From an uncultured Algibacter sp. (GTDB lineage Bacteria; Bacteroidota; Bacteroidia; Flavobacteriales; Flavobacteriaceae), in contig NZ_CANMAU010000004.1 of the NCBI RefSeq assembly GCF_947495925.1, positions 310,001-374,000 of the forward strand: a stretch of 64,000 nucleotides of DNA, read 5' to 3'. The stretch's first letter is position 1, and each line of letters starts with the position of its first letter. The notes under the pieces are model-generated. The model was given only the letters and a program-made list of their open reading frames with translations, ran no database searches and was not told the DNA's origin. Positions 25,749 through 34,914 of the stretch are shown piece after piece. Made by a program: the position numbers and the translations under genes.

Positions 25749-26312
25749 ATGAAAAATAGATTAATAGTGTTGGTAATGGCTGTTATGCTTATGCCAATAA
25801 TTGGAATGGCTCAACAAGATATTTTTGAAAAGTATAATGATAATAATGATGTTACTTATGTTTCGATAAAGCCGAAAATGTTTCAAATGATAGCCAAAAT
25901 GGGTATTAATGTGGAAGACGAAGAAGCTCAAGCATATATGGATATGGTAAAAAGTATAACAAGTTTTAAAACCATTGTAACAGATAACAAAGCTATTTCG
26001 GCCGATATATCTAAGTGGGTATCTTCACGTTCAAGCTCTCTAGAAGAACTTATGGAGGTTAAAGATGATGGTACCGATGTAAAGTTTTATGTAAAGGAAG
26101 GTAAAGACGCAGATCATGTAAAAGAGCTCTTAATTTATGTAAATGGAGTGGATAAGGCTATGAAAGGTCAAGGTGTTGAAATTAATGGCGAAACTAGAAA
26201 AATTGAAACAGTAGTCGTTTCTCTTACTGGAGATATTAATTTAAATGAGATTTCAAAACTAACAGACAAAATGAATATTCCAGGTGGTAGTCACCTTGAT
26301 AAAAAGAAATAA
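25749..26312 (+). CDS. DUF4252-family secreted protein
   Basis: 187 residues from the ATG at 25749 ('MKNRLIVLVMAVMLMPIIG'), which begins a clear signal peptide; the frame upstream to 25716 adds 11 polar residues. The body is the DUF4252 domain: 'VTYVSIKPKMFQMIAKMG', 'VKDDGTDVKFYVKEGKDADH', 'VVSLTGDINLNEISKLTDKM'. The function of the family is unknown; it is nearly always tied to ECF sigma operons in this phylum, pointing to an envelope stress output or sensor. Confidence 0.87.
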   Translation: MKNRLIVLVMAVMLMPIIGMAQQDIFEKYNDNNDVTYVSIKPKMFQMIAKMGINVEDEEAQAYMDMVKSITSFKTIVTDNKAISADISKWVSSRSSSLEELMEVKDDGTDVKFYVKEGKDADHVKELLIYVNGVDKAMKGQGVEINGETRKIETVVVSLTGDINLNEISKLTDKMNIPGGSHLDKKK

Positions 26313-26325
26313 ATAACAATCAATC

Positions 26326-26868
26326 ATGCAACGAACTATCAAATATTTAATGTACTCTTTACTTACTGCATTTATATTAACGAGCTGTGGGAAAGGAGAG
26401 AGCCTGCAAAGTTATTATGTAGATAATCAGGAAACTAAAAACTTTATTTCTCAAGATTTTCCTTTGTCGATGGTAGACATTGATAAGTCGGGTTTTACCG
26501 AAGAACAAAAAGAAGCGTATAACTCAGTAAGCAAACTTAATTTTTTAGGATATAAATCTAGTGATGATAATCTGGAAACTTTTAAAACTGAAATAACCAA
26601 GGTTAAAACTATTTTGAGTGATGAAAAATATAATGACCTTATGGAGTTTAGTGATAAAGGCAATAAGGTCTCTGTAAAGTATATTGGCAATGATGATGAA
26701 GCAGAAGAAGTTATACTTTTTGGTAGTTCGCCAGATATGGGCTTTGGTATAGTTAGAATTTTAGGAGATGATATGAGCCCAGATAAAATGGTAACTTTAA
26801 TAGAGGCTTTGAAAAAAGCAGATATTGATAAATCTCAATTAGATAATATTATGAATTTCTTTAAGTAA
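26326..26868 (+). CDS. DUF4252-family lipoprotein
   Basis: 180 residues with lipobox 'AFILTSCGKG'. A second, diverged copy of the DUF4252 fold: 'LSMVDIDKSGFTEEQKEAYN', 'KVSVKYIGNDDEAEEVILFG', 'FGIVRILGDDMSPDKMVTLI'. It follows the secreted paralogue by 13 bp and ends the operon before a strong hairpin. The pair of one free and one lipid-anchored protein suggests they act together in the envelope. Confidence 0.85.
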   Translation: MQRTIKYLMYSLLTAFILTSCGKGESLQSYYVDNQETKNFISQDFPLSMVDIDKSGFTEEQKEAYNSVSKLNFLGYKSSDDNLETFKTEITKVKTILSDEKYNDLMEFSDKGNKVSVKYIGNDDEAEEVILFGSSPDMGFGIVRILGDDMSPDKMVTLIEALKKADIDKSQLDNIMNFFK

Positions 26869-26885
26869 TTTATAGTACTGATGTT

Positions 26886-26923
26886 AATAGTAAAAGCTTC
26901 CAAATTTGAAAGCTTTTACTATT
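26886..26923. terminator. Stem-loop between convergent genes, probable bidirectional terminator
   Basis: Arms 26886-26899 (AATAGTAAAAGCTT) and 26910-26923 pair perfectly over 14 bp around a ten-base loop that is itself partly palindromic. It sits between the DUF4252 lipoprotein and the convergent small membrane protein gene. There is no long U-tract. Confidence 0.65.
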
Positions 26924-26925
26924 TA

Positions 26926-27114
26926 TCATTCTTGTTCTTGAAATTCTTGTTTTTCTTTAGACTTAAGATAGAACATGTTGAGTATAATGGTAAAAAATAT
27001 TATGGTAAGCACCGTAAGTACTATAAAGTTTTGCAAGAGTTCAAGTATTCCAAATATGAAAATACCTCCAACCATAAAACCAGTAAGTATTAAAGACTGC
27101 TTATCACTCAACAT
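26926..27114 (-). CDS. Small two-helix membrane protein
   Basis: 62 residues. Two hydrophobic helices at about 8-27 and 29-50 and a charged, Glu/Gln-rich tail ('KSKEKQEFQEQE'). It starts 10 bp after the purB stop codon on the same strand, so it can be read from the purB transcript. A plus-strand frame over the same bases gives an aromatic, unlikely product. The role is unknown; short unmatched membrane proteins of this kind are hard to verify by sequence alone. Confidence 0.55.
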   Translation of the reverse strand: MLSDKQSLILTGFMVGGIFIFGILELLQNFIVLTVLTIIFFTIILNMFYLKSKEKQEFQEQE

Positions 27115-27124
27115 AAATTAAAGT

Positions 27125-28468
27125 TTAAATTCCTGTATAATTACTAGGAGTAATACGTTTTAATTCTTCTTTTATTGTGTTAGACACCTCTAAAGTATCA
27201 ATAAAATCTGAAATAGAGTTCTGGTTTATTTTGGCATTGGTTCTCGTTAAGCCTTTTAGTGCTTCGTATGGGTTAGGATAGCCTTCACGACGTAAAATAG
27301 TTTGGATAGCCTCAGCTACCACTGCCCAGTTATTTTCTAGGTCTTCAGCGAACTTACTTTCATTTAAAAGTAGTTTGTTTAAACCCTTAAGTGTAGATTT
27401 AAATCCAATTATAGTATGTCCAAAAGGCACACCTACATTACGCAAAACAGTACTATCGGTTAAATCGCGTTGTAATCTTGAAAGCGGTAATTTAGCAGCA
27501 AGGTGCTCAAAAACGGCATTCGCGATGCCTAAGTTTCCTTCAGAATTTTCAAAATCTATAGGATTCACCTTATGTGGCATTGCAGAACTCCCTACTTCAC
27601 CTGCTTTTATTTTTTGTTTGAAATAGTCCATGGACACATAGGTCCACACATCTCGGTCTAGATCTATAATAATGGTATTAATACGTTTTAAAGTATCAAA
27701 TAAAGCAGCCATATGATCGTAATGTTCAATCTGTGTGGTTGGAAAAGAATGGTATAAGCCTAACTTTTCTTGAACAAATTGACCTCCAAAAACTTTCCAG
27801 TCAATACCAGGGTAAGCCACATGGTGCGCATTAAAATTACCTGTAGCTCCACCAAATTTTGCAGCACTTGGTATATCGTTCAATAAATTAAATTGTTCTT
27901 CTAAACGTATTACAAAAACTTCAATTTCTTTTCCTAATCGAGTAGGAGAAGCAGGTTGCCCATGTGTTCTTGCTAGCATTGAAATAGCAGCCCAATCTTT
28001 AGAAAGGTCTTTTAATTTATTAAGAAGTATCCTGTATTCGGGAACATAAACGTCGTTAATCGCTTCCTTAATACTTAAAGGAATAGCCGTGTTGTTTATG
28101 TCTTGAGAGGTTAATCCAAAATGTATAAACTCTTTGAATTCAGACAATCCTAAAGCATCAAATTTTTCTTTTATAAAATACTCAACGGCTTTAACATCAT
28201 GATTTGTAACACCCTCTATTTTTTTAATCGCCAGTGCATCATCAGATGAAAAATCTTTATAAATAGCTCTTAAGCTATCAAATATAGAAACGTCTACAGA
28301 TTCAAGTTGAGGTAACGGAATTTCACAAAGCGCAATAAAGTATTCTATTTCAACTAAAACACGATATTTAATTAGAGCTTCTTCTGAAAAAAAAGGTGCT
28401 AACTCTTGAGCTTTACTTCTATAACGACCATCAATTGGAGAGATGGCATTTAATGCTGATAATGACAT
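27125..28468 (-). CDS. purB: Adenylosuccinate lyase
   Basis: 447 residues from the ATG at 28468 ('MSLSALNAISPIDGRYRSKA'), the conserved start of the family; the frame runs 20 codons further upstream without homology. Catalytic signature 'GSSAMPHKVNPIDFENSEGN', general acid/base region 'THGQPASPTRLGKE' and 'QDINNTAIPL'. It cleaves SAICAR and adenylosuccinate, two steps of purine synthesis. Cytoplasmic homotetramer. Confidence 0.96.
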   Translation of the reverse strand: MSLSALNAISPIDGRYRSKAQELAPFFSEEALIKYRVLVEIEYFIALCEIPLPQLESVDVSIFDSLRAIYKDFSSDDALAIKKIEGVTNHDVKAVEYFIKEKFDALGLSEFKEFIHFGLTSQDINNTAIPLSIKEAINDVYVPEYRILLNKLKDLSKDWAAISMLARTHGQPASPTRLGKEIEVFVIRLEEQFNLLNDIPSAAKFGGATGNFNAHHVAYPGIDWKVFGGQFVQEKLGLYHSFPTTQIEHYDHMAALFDTLKRINTIIIDLDRDVWTYVSMDYFKQKIKAGEVGSSAMPHKVNPIDFENSEGNLGIANAVFEHLAAKLPLSRLQRDLTDSTVLRNVGVPFGHTIIGFKSTLKGLNKLLLNESKFAEDLENNWAVVAEAIQTILRREGYPNPYEALKGLTRTNAKINQNSISDFIDTLEVSNTIKEELKRITPSNYTGI

Positions 28469-28540
28469 AATCTGTGGGATTTTTTGAAGTTGCAAAGATA
28501 GTTTTTTAGACCGAAGAAAGACAACCAAAGCTACATGATT

Positions 28541-29119
28541 TTAGCTTCTGGATTTTATTTTTTTTAACTTTTTTAAAATTTGACGAGCCCGAGCTTTGTA
28601 TGCTGCACTTTGGCTCTGAAAATCGCGTTTTAATATAAGTTCTAACTCTGGATATACCCAATCATAATCTCTTCCTAGCATAAAAATCGTGGTCATGCCA
28701 TAAGCCTTAGCGGCTACTTTTTCGTCATTAATCATATAATCAAAACAGGTTTCAATAATACGTTCCTTGTGTACCTCATGCAGTTCTTGTTGTACGATAT
28801 TATCTGTTTTACTAGTATACGATTTGGCAAGCAATTCACATATTTTGGCAACAGGTCTTACTGCAGAGTCTAGATGAACTTTATGAATATGTTCTGTGAA
28901 TACATCTAAATAGGGAATGATGGTTTCTATTTTGGCGCTACACATAAATTCTAAAACCCATGCTGCTCGTGGTGAAATTTTGTCATCAACCTGAAATAGT
29001 ATGTCCAAAAGTTTTGGAATTAAATCGGGATTTCTCAGAACTAAATTAGCGTAATGTAAGCGCTTTTCTCTTGAATGGTTTACATAATTTAATTCGGAAT
29101 ATAGTTGCTCTGTAGTCAA
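28541..29119 (-). CDS. HEAT-like helical protein, function unknown
   Basis: 192 residues, all helical, with repeated Arg/Ala-rich turns ('PKLLDILFQVDDKISPRAAW', 'HIHKVHLDSAVRPVAKICEL', 'DEKVAAKAYGMTTIFML') like HEAT repeats. The C-terminus is strongly basic ('YKARARQILKKLKKIKS'). In flavobacteria a similar gene sits directly upstream of purB and is often named after it, but it has no lyase motifs. It may be a scaffold or nucleic-acid binding protein; this is a guess from charge and fold. Confidence 0.7.
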   Translation of the reverse strand: MTTEQLYSELNYVNHSREKRLHYANLVLRNPDLIPKLLDILFQVDDKISPRAAWVLEFMCSAKIETIIPYLDVFTEHIHKVHLDSAVRPVAKICELLAKSYTSKTDNIVQQELHEVHKERIIETCFDYMINDEKVAAKAYGMTTIFMLGRDYDWVYPELELILKRDFQSQSAAYKARARQILKKLKKIKSRS

Positions 29120-29156
29120 AAGCTTTTCTTATTTTTAGGGTTTAAAATTAATTAAA

Positions 29157-29630
29157 ATGACGTTAGCAAAAAAGATATTGTTAGGAGTGTTAGTCCTTTT
29201 TATAGTAGCACAGTTTTTTGGTCCTGAAAAGAATGAAGGCCAGTTGGAATCGATCAATGCTTTTTTAAAAGAAACAAACCCTCCCGAGGATGTGAAACTC
29301 ATTTTAAAGGAAGCTTGTAATGACTGTCATAGCGATGTTACCCGTTACCCTTGGTATAATAATATTACACCGGTAAATTATTGGTTGGCAGGTCATGTTA
29401 AAGATGGGAAAAAGCATTTTAATGTGTCTAATTGGGAAGGTAACTCTGTTAAACGAAAAGATCATAAGTTTGAGGAGCTTATTGAAATGGTTGAAGATAA
29501 AAGTATGCCGCTAAAGTCGTATACCATAACACATTCTGAAGCTAAATTATCCGATAAGCAGATTAAGTCTGTTATTGATTGGGCTAAATTGGTTCGATTA
29601 AAATATAGCCTAGCGCCTAAACCTGAATAG
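29157..29630 (+). CDS. Haem-binding domain protein
   Basis: 157 residues: an N-terminal membrane helix or uncleaved signal (about 5-22), then the flavobacterial haem-binding domain with the single c-type site 'CNDCHSDVTRYPWYNNITPV' and the conserved 'DKSMPLKSYTITHSEAKLSD' and 'VIDWAK' segments. It is likely a periplasmic, membrane-anchored monohaem protein in electron transfer. Divergent from the HEAT-like gene; followed 20 bp later by the glycosyltransferase gene. Confidence 0.88.
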   Translation: MTLAKKILLGVLVLFIVAQFFGPEKNEGQLESINAFLKETNPPEDVKLILKEACNDCHSDVTRYPWYNNITPVNYWLAGHVKDGKKHFNVSNWEGNSVKRKDHKFEELIEMVEDKSMPLKSYTITHSEAKLSDKQIKSVIDWAKLVRLKYSLAPKPE

Positions 29631-29650
29631 TTTTACACGTTGTAGATTTC

Positions 29651-30886
29651 ATGCGAAAAGATCTTCTAATTATTGGTTTTGTATGGCCAGAGCCTAAAAG
29701 TTCTGCTGCAGGACTCAGAATGATGCAACTCATTGAAACTTTCCAAAAAGATAATTTTCAGGTTACCTTTGCGAGTCCATGTGCTAAAAGTGATAATGCT
29801 TTTAATTTGGAGGATATTGGAGTTCATCAAGTTACTATAGCACTAAACAACTCCAGTTTTGATGCTTTTATTGAAAAACTAAATCCAAAAGTGGTTTTGT
29901 TCGATCGTTTTATGATGGAAGAACAGTTTGGATGGCGTGTTATAGAGCATTGCCCTAACGCCTTAAGGGTTTTAGATACAGAAGATTTACATTGTCTGAG
30001 AAAAGGGAGGCAACAAGCCTTTAAAAAAGGTGATGTATTCGATAATGCCTATTTGTTTAATGATATTGCTAAACGTGAAATAGCCACTATATATCGATGC
30101 GATTTAAGTTTAATGATTTCTGAGGTCGAAATCGAAATTTTAATAAATCAATTTAAGGTTGATAAAGAGCTGTTGCTATATGTGCCTTTTATGCTAAATT
30201 CTATTTTAGAAGAAGACATAAAATTGCTTCCAGATTTTGATGACCGACAACATTTTGTAACTATTGGGAACTTTCTACACGAACCCAATTATAATGCCGT
30301 ATTATATTTAAAGAATGTTATTTGGCCATTAATAAGTAAGCAGTTACCTAAAGCCGAATTACATGTTTATGGTGCGTATGCTTCCCAAAAAGTAACACAA
30401 CTAAATAATAAAAAAGACCGTTTTTTTATTAAAGGGTTTGCTGAAAGTGCTCATAGTGTTATGCAACAGGCTAAAGTATGTTTAGCTGCAATTAGATTTG
30501 GTGCTGGTTTAAAGGGGAAGTTGGTAGATGCTATGCAAAACGGAACACCTATGGTCACTACATCAATAGGAGCAGAGGGTATGTTTGGCGATTTTGAGGC
30601 CAATGGTTTTATCGAAAATGATCCTCAAGAGTTTGCTCATAAAGCAGTACAATTATATCAAAAGGAATCCCTTTGGAAGTCGAAACGAAAAAACGGATTT
30701 TTAATTATTAATAAACGATTTAGTAAGCTTTATTATCAGCAAATACTTTTAAATGCTATTGAGAAAACAACTAGTCATTTAAATGAAAAACGCCTTAATA
30801 ACTTCATGGGACAAATGCTCCAACATCATACGATGCAGAGTACGAAGTTTATGAGTAAATGGATTGAAGAGAAGAATAAAAATTAG
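29651..30886 (+). CDS. Glycosyltransferase, GT4-like
   Basis: 411 residues in two Rossmann-like halves. The N-terminal half opens 'LIIGFVWPEPKSSAAGLRMM' and carries 'VVLFDRFMMEEQFGWRV'; the C-terminal half has 'FVTIGNFLHEPNYNAVLYLK', 'LHVYGAYASQKV', 'FIKGFAES' and the nucleotide-sugar site region 'RFGAGLKGKLVDAMQNGTPM'. It is predicted to move a sugar from a nucleotide donor, probably in envelope glycan synthesis. Cytoplasmic with no membrane helix. No other glycan genes are nearby. Confidence 0.85.
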   Translation: MRKDLLIIGFVWPEPKSSAAGLRMMQLIETFQKDNFQVTFASPCAKSDNAFNLEDIGVHQVTIALNNSSFDAFIEKLNPKVVLFDRFMMEEQFGWRVIEHCPNALRVLDTEDLHCLRKGRQQAFKKGDVFDNAYLFNDIAKREIATIYRCDLSLMISEVEIEILINQFKVDKELLLYVPFMLNSILEEDIKLLPDFDDRQHFVTIGNFLHEPNYNAVLYLKNVIWPLISKQLPKAELHVYGAYASQKVTQLNNKKDRFFIKGFAESAHSVMQQAKVCLAAIRFGAGLKGKLVDAMQNGTPMVTTSIGAEGMFGDFEANGFIENDPQEFAHKAVQLYQKESLWKSKRKNGFLIINKRFSKLYYQQILLNAIEKTTSHLNEKRLNNFMGQMLQHHTMQSTKFMSKWIEEKNKN

Positions 30887-30907
30887 ATATAAATAATGAT
30901 AATGAAA

Positions 30908-32254
30908 TTATTCGTTATTACGGAAAAAGACACTTTCACTTTCGAATTCTACTCTTCGTTCATTTGTAACAAAGGAACGATTAATAAAATCGGCCTGTGA
31001 TTCATTTTTTAAATATAGCCAAGTCCCATAATACTTGGTAGAGTTTAAATCCAAATTTGGATGTGCGTTTTTTATTTCTTCTGGGATATCGTAAAAGTTT
31101 AATTCAGATTTGGAATCTGAAGATATAGTCCAAGATGTTTCGAAACCAGTATTGTTGAATATCTCAGATGGAGTTTTCCAACGACTAACTTGTCTCATAT
31201 AGCTTAAAGAAGTAGTGAAACTAAAATTTTCTATTGATGTATCTTGAATAGTCAATTCGGGTTTTGAAGGAATAATTAAGTTTTCTGGCTTATTACCATT
31301 TTTTCCATAGTTGTAAGTACAATTGCCTAAATCTACTGTAAAACTTAGCTTGTATTTTTTAAATATATCTAAAAAACCAATTTTCACAAAGTCCTGTCTT
31401 AAACCCCAATAGGCACTATTGAAATTATGATCTAAAGTATAGACACCGGAAGTAGCATTTACATCTTTTTCCATAGTATAGACACGAATACCAATTCTTT
31501 GAGTAGATGGTAAGCCAATATTTAAATAACTATCAAATTGATTAAAGTCAGAATAATCTAAATTTAAGTCATCTCCATCTTGTACATTGTTAAGCCATAT
31601 GTATTTTAGATTATTGTCATTGTCTAAAATTGTCAATATATAATTATTTCTTTCAAATAAATTAACTTCATTAATATTAAGCATGTAGAGTTTAGGGTTC
31701 GATCCTATGGTTATATTTCCATTAGAGCCTCCTATTCTATTATCGCAAGATAAAGTATGTTTTTGGACCCCAGGGATATTATCAACTTTTACACTAAACT
31801 TTCCAATAACTTTGTTCTCTGTTAAAGAATTTGGAGCTGGAGGTTTCTTAAAATTCCAAATTGACTTTTGAGGGATGTCAGGATATGTATCTATGGTATA
31901 GATTTCTTGATTACTTTCAGTCTTTTTAATGTTTAAAGTTGAAATGGTTAAGTTCTTTGTGATTTCGTTTGCCAGAGCATCAAAGGTTAAGTTAGCCCCA
32001 TTTTTATACTTTGAGTAATTTAATAAATTTCCATTTTCGTCATGAATAATTATCCAACTATCAATTGTTGATTCATTTAACCACTCATTATCTACATTAA
32101 GACTAAAATAAACTTCTGGTATAGGTGTTTTTTCTTCCTCTGGGATTTCAGTTTCACCTTTAATCTCTGGATTTTGAGTGTTATCATCATTACTTGAACA
32201 ACTATAAAATAAAAGAGTTAGTAGGCTTAAAAAAACAAATTTGGTAGTGGTCAT
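30908..32254 (-). CDS. Large lipoprotein, function unknown
   Basis: 448 residues: lipobox 'LLFYSCSSNDDN' and a long Glu/Pro linker, then a beta-rich body with a carboxypeptidase- or Ig-like strand pattern and three scattered cysteines. No catalytic motif is recognised. The acidic stretch after the Cys predicts surface exposure. It marks the last chromosomal gene left of the proposed insertion, whose left repeat starts about 220 bp upstream of its start codon. Confidence 0.7.
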   Translation of the reverse strand: MTTTKFVFLSLLTLLFYSCSSNDDNTQNPEIKGETEIPEEEKTPIPEVYFSLNVDNEWLNESTIDSWIIIHDENGNLLNYSKYKNGANLTFDALANEITKNLTISTLNIKKTESNQEIYTIDTYPDIPQKSIWNFKKPPAPNSLTENKVIGKFSVKVDNIPGVQKHTLSCDNRIGGSNGNITIGSNPKLYMLNINEVNLFERNNYILTILDNDNNLKYIWLNNVQDGDDLNLDYSDFNQFDSYLNIGLPSTQRIGIRVYTMEKDVNATSGVYTLDHNFNSAYWGLRQDFVKIGFLDIFKKYKLSFTVDLGNCTYNYGKNGNKPENLIIPSKPELTIQDTSIENFSFTTSLSYMRQVSRWKTPSEIFNNTGFETSWTISSDSKSELNFYDIPEEIKNAHPNLDLNSTKYYGTWLYLKNESQADFINRSFVTNERRVEFESESVFFRNNE

Positions 32255-32429
32255 AATTTAGGGCATTGAGTAAAATAATAGTAAATGTAAGAATTTATAT
32301 AGCGTTAAGACGGATTTTATTGATTTATTGTAGTTTTTATTAGACTTAATAAAAATCTTAATCCCTTATGTCGAGTATGTTTTGTCGTATTAGTTTTATT
32401 GAAAAAAAAATAATTGTCGGATATTTAAT

Positions 32430-32498
32430 TTAGGTTTTATTATAGACAGGTCTTTCGGTAGCACATTTCGTAATAACCGTTAGGTTTGCTTTGATTCT
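32430..32498 (-). pseudogene. Displaced copy of the cobB 3' end (sirtuin C-terminal remnant)
   Basis: Read on the minus strand it encodes 'IKANLTVITKCATERPVYNK' and then stops. The intact CobB at 41363-42037 ends 'SKANLTVIAERATEGVKKVI'. The DNA matches exactly for 20 bp (32473-32492 against 41415-41434) and at 9 of the next 15 positions. It has the same strand as cobB. It is too short to be a gene and is best read as the old or exchanged 3' end left by an insertion. Confidence 0.65.
32473..32492. repeat. Left copy of a 20-bp direct repeat (possible att site)
   Basis: ATAACCGTTAGGTTTGCTTT, identical to 41415-41434 in the same orientation. Bases on both sides differ at once, which gives a sharply bounded core as seen for tyrosine-recombinase att sites. 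The two copies enclose about 8.9 kb. Confidence 0.75.
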
Positions 32499-32783
32499 AA
32501 TTATTTAGTTTTTGTACTTTACATTTTTATTTAACAGCTTGATCTTTAGTTTAATAGGAAATTACATATGTTAGCCAATGCTAAAATTGTATAGATATTC
32601 TTATATTGAAAAGCCTTAGAATTTTTAGTGTAGGTATGTAAACATTTTACGTAAGGCATTATTATAGCTTTTATTATAAATCTGGGTTCACTTTAAAAAC
32701 ATGGAGACTTTAGTCTTATAGAATTCAAACAGTAATACAAGGTTTATAATCATTTGAAAAGCCTTTTTTTTATTAAGGATAAA

Positions 32784-32933
32784 ATGCTTTTGCCCTCTGT
32801 ATATTATGCTATTGAATGTGGTAAGATGGATTTTAAACGAATGACACATCTAGATGTAAGGTATAATGAAGATGTGTTTATGGGTTTGCAAGAACGAGCC
32901 TGATCTAGTCTAATTTGGTATAGCTCAAAATAA
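32784..32933 (+). pseudogene. C-terminal remnant of a fourth DUF3604 gene
   Basis: One frame runs from an ATG at 32784 through 'RYNEDVFMGLQERA', a TGA at 32901-32903, and then 'SSLIWYSSK' to a TAA. The intact paralogues downstream end 'GEEVPMTIQQRAYTSPIWYN' and 'QERAWSSPIWYS', so the TGA replaces a conserved Trp/Tyr codon. The spacer after the stop also resembles the spacer after the first intact copy. The bulk of this gene has been lost. Confidence 0.75.
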
Positions 32934-32957
32934 TTATAGAAAATAAATTATAACATT

Positions 32958-34892
32958 ATGAATAAATTTCTGCTTCTTTTTAGTTTGTTCTGTTTAGGCT
33001 TTATAGCCTGTAAACAAAACGTTAAAACAGAAACTTCAGGAAACAGTGAACAAAATGAGGTTGTTCAAAAAGACTATTCACCCTATGTGAATAACTACAA
33101 TCCCAAACCGCTTCCCAAAAATGAAGATCGCCCTCTATTTGGAGATACCCATTTACATACCTCTTATTCTGTAGATGCTGGTATGATGGGTAATACCTTA
33201 GGTCCAGAGGCTGCTTTTAGACTTGCTAAGGGAGAAATTGTAACAGCAAGTGCAGGCAGGAGGGTTCGTTTAAAAAGGCCTTTAGACTGGTTGGTTATAG
33301 CCGATCATGCAGAAGCATTGGGTTTTACGCCAATGTCTCGAAAAAGTGACCCCTCAGTAGTCGAGGACGAATTTGGAAAGCAAATTTACGATCTAATACA
33401 AAAGGGTACACCAGAAGCTCTTGTAGAAGCTTACGACTTATGGTATAGTGCTAGTTATGCTGGTACCAATCCTTATGATACCAATGTGGAGTTTCCAATT
33501 AAGCCATGGGAAGAAATCCTAGATGCCTGTGAAGCGGCCAATGACCCCGGAAAATTCACCGCTTTGATTGGTTATGAATGGTCTTCAGCCCCAGAAGGAA
33601 ATAATTTACACCGTGTGGTGGTTTATAGAGACGATAAAACTGTAGCAAATACCAGAATCCCATTGTCATCATATTTTGATTCAAATCCTGAGGCCCTTTG
33701 GGATTGGATGGAAGCGCTAGAAGCAGAGACAGGAGGGCGAGTCTTGGCCATACCGCATAATGGTAATTTATCTAATGGTCTAATGTTTTCAGGAAAGCTT
33801 TACAATTCAGAAGAACCTATCAGCCCAGAATACGCAAAGCGAAGACAACGTTTTGAACCGCTATACGAGGTTACACAAATGAAGGGTACTTCTGAGGCAC
33901 ACCCTTCAATATCGCCAGAGGATGAATTCTCTAATTTTGAGATTTGGGACAAAGCAAGTTTTGGTTCAGAAGCAAAAACCAAGGAGATGTTACCAAATGA
34001 ATATGCCAGAGAAGCCTTTAAGCGTGGTCTTGTTTATGAGCAGGATTTAAAGGTTAATCCCTTTAAGTTTGGATTAATTGGCTCAACCGACTCCCATACC
34101 AGTTTAGCCACAACTGAAGAGAATAATTATTTCGGTAAAATTTCGCCATTGGAACCCTCTACCGATCCTTTACGCTTCGAAGAAGTCGTCGCTGGCCGAC
34201 CAGGCGACCCCTCGATTCATATTTTTGCTTGGGAAATGGCTGCGTCAGGTTTGGCCGCAGTTTGGGCTAAGGAAAATACGAGGGAAGCTATTTTTGACGC
34301 CATGGAGCGCAAAGAAGTATATGCTACTACTGGCTCACGCATGCGGGTGCGCGTCTTTGCTAGCTATGATTTTAAGCCTGAAGACCTAAAACGAGACGAC
34401 TTTATTGATTATGCCTATACAAACGGGATTCCCATGGGGGGAGATATAAGTAAAACCAATAACAAGACCCCTAAATTTTTGATAAAAACCCGAAAAGATC
34501 CTGATGGTGCCAATTTAGATCGTGTGCAAATTATAAAAGGCTGGGTAGATAAAACTGGTAAAACCTACGAACGCATTTACGATGTGGCTGTATCTGATGA
34601 CAGAAGCATCAATGCAGACGGACGCTGCACTACTTCTGTAGGTAATACAGTGGATGTAGCTAATGCCAGTTATACAAACACCATTGGTGATATTGTATTG
34701 GAATCCTATTGGGAAGATCCAGAATTTGATGCCTCACAAAATGCGTTTTACTATGTTCGTGTATTAGAAATCCCTACACCAAGATGGACCACATACGATG
34801 CTAAAGTATTTGGTGTAGACATTCCTGAAGATGCTGAAACAAGCATACAAGACCGTGCCTATACCTCACCAATTTGGTATAACTCGAAATAA
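32958..34892 (+). CDS. DUF3604 (PHP-like) lipoprotein, copy 1
   Basis: 644 residues with lipobox 'LGFIACKQN'. A PHP-like metal site is suggested by 'FGDTHLHTSYSVDAG' (residues 61-75), 'IADHAEALGF' (114-123) and 'IPHNGNLSNG', plus 'STDSHTSL'. DUF3604 proteins are predicted metal-dependent phosphoesterases or hydrolases of unknown substrate and often lie beside sulfatase genes. Base use differs from the neighbourhood: two 60-base lines I counted (33241 and 34261) are 43-45% G+C, against 35% in a line of copy 3. That suggests a more recent arrival of this copy. Confidence 0.88.
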   Translation: MNKFLLLFSLFCLGFIACKQNVKTETSGNSEQNEVVQKDYSPYVNNYNPKPLPKNEDRPLFGDTHLHTSYSVDAGMMGNTLGPEAAFRLAKGEIVTASAGRRVRLKRPLDWLVIADHAEALGFTPMSRKSDPSVVEDEFGKQIYDLIQKGTPEALVEAYDLWYSASYAGTNPYDTNVEFPIKPWEEILDACEAANDPGKFTALIGYEWSSAPEGNNLHRVVVYRDDKTVANTRIPLSSYFDSNPEALWDWMEALEAETGGRVLAIPHNGNLSNGLMFSGKLYNSEEPISPEYAKRRQRFEPLYEVTQMKGTSEAHPSISPEDEFSNFEIWDKASFGSEAKTKEMLPNEYAREAFKRGLVYEQDLKVNPFKFGLIGSTDSHTSLATTEENNYFGKISPLEPSTDPLRFEEVVAGRPGDPSIHIFAWEMAASGLAAVWAKENTREAIFDAMERKEVYATTGSRMRVRVFASYDFKPEDLKRDDFIDYAYTNGIPMGGDISKTNNKTPKFLIKTRKDPDGANLDRVQIIKGWVDKTGKTYERIYDVAVSDDRSINADGRCTTSVGNTVDVANASYTNTIGDIVLESYWEDPEFDASQNAFYYVRVLEIPTPRWTTYDAKVFGVDIPEDAETSIQDRAYTSPIWYNSK

Positions 34893-34914
34893 TAAGGAAA
34901 TTAATTACGTTATA

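Larger units (their letters stand above)
32255..32957. other. 700-bp intergenic region holding gene remnants
   Basis: No intact gene is present. It contains a short copy of the cobB 3' end on the minus strand (32430-32498) and the tail of a DUF3604 gene on the plus strand (32784-32933). The rest is AT-rich with stops in every frame. A run of nine A (32402-32410) and one of eight T (near 32764-32771) are present. It reads as decayed DNA at the edge of an inserted block. Confidence 0.7.

Noticed and set aside
26881-27093. A 70-codon plus-strand frame opposite the small membrane protein
   Set aside because: It starts inside a terminator hairpin and gives an aromatic, Lys-rich product; the minus-strand frame gives two clean membrane helices right after purB.
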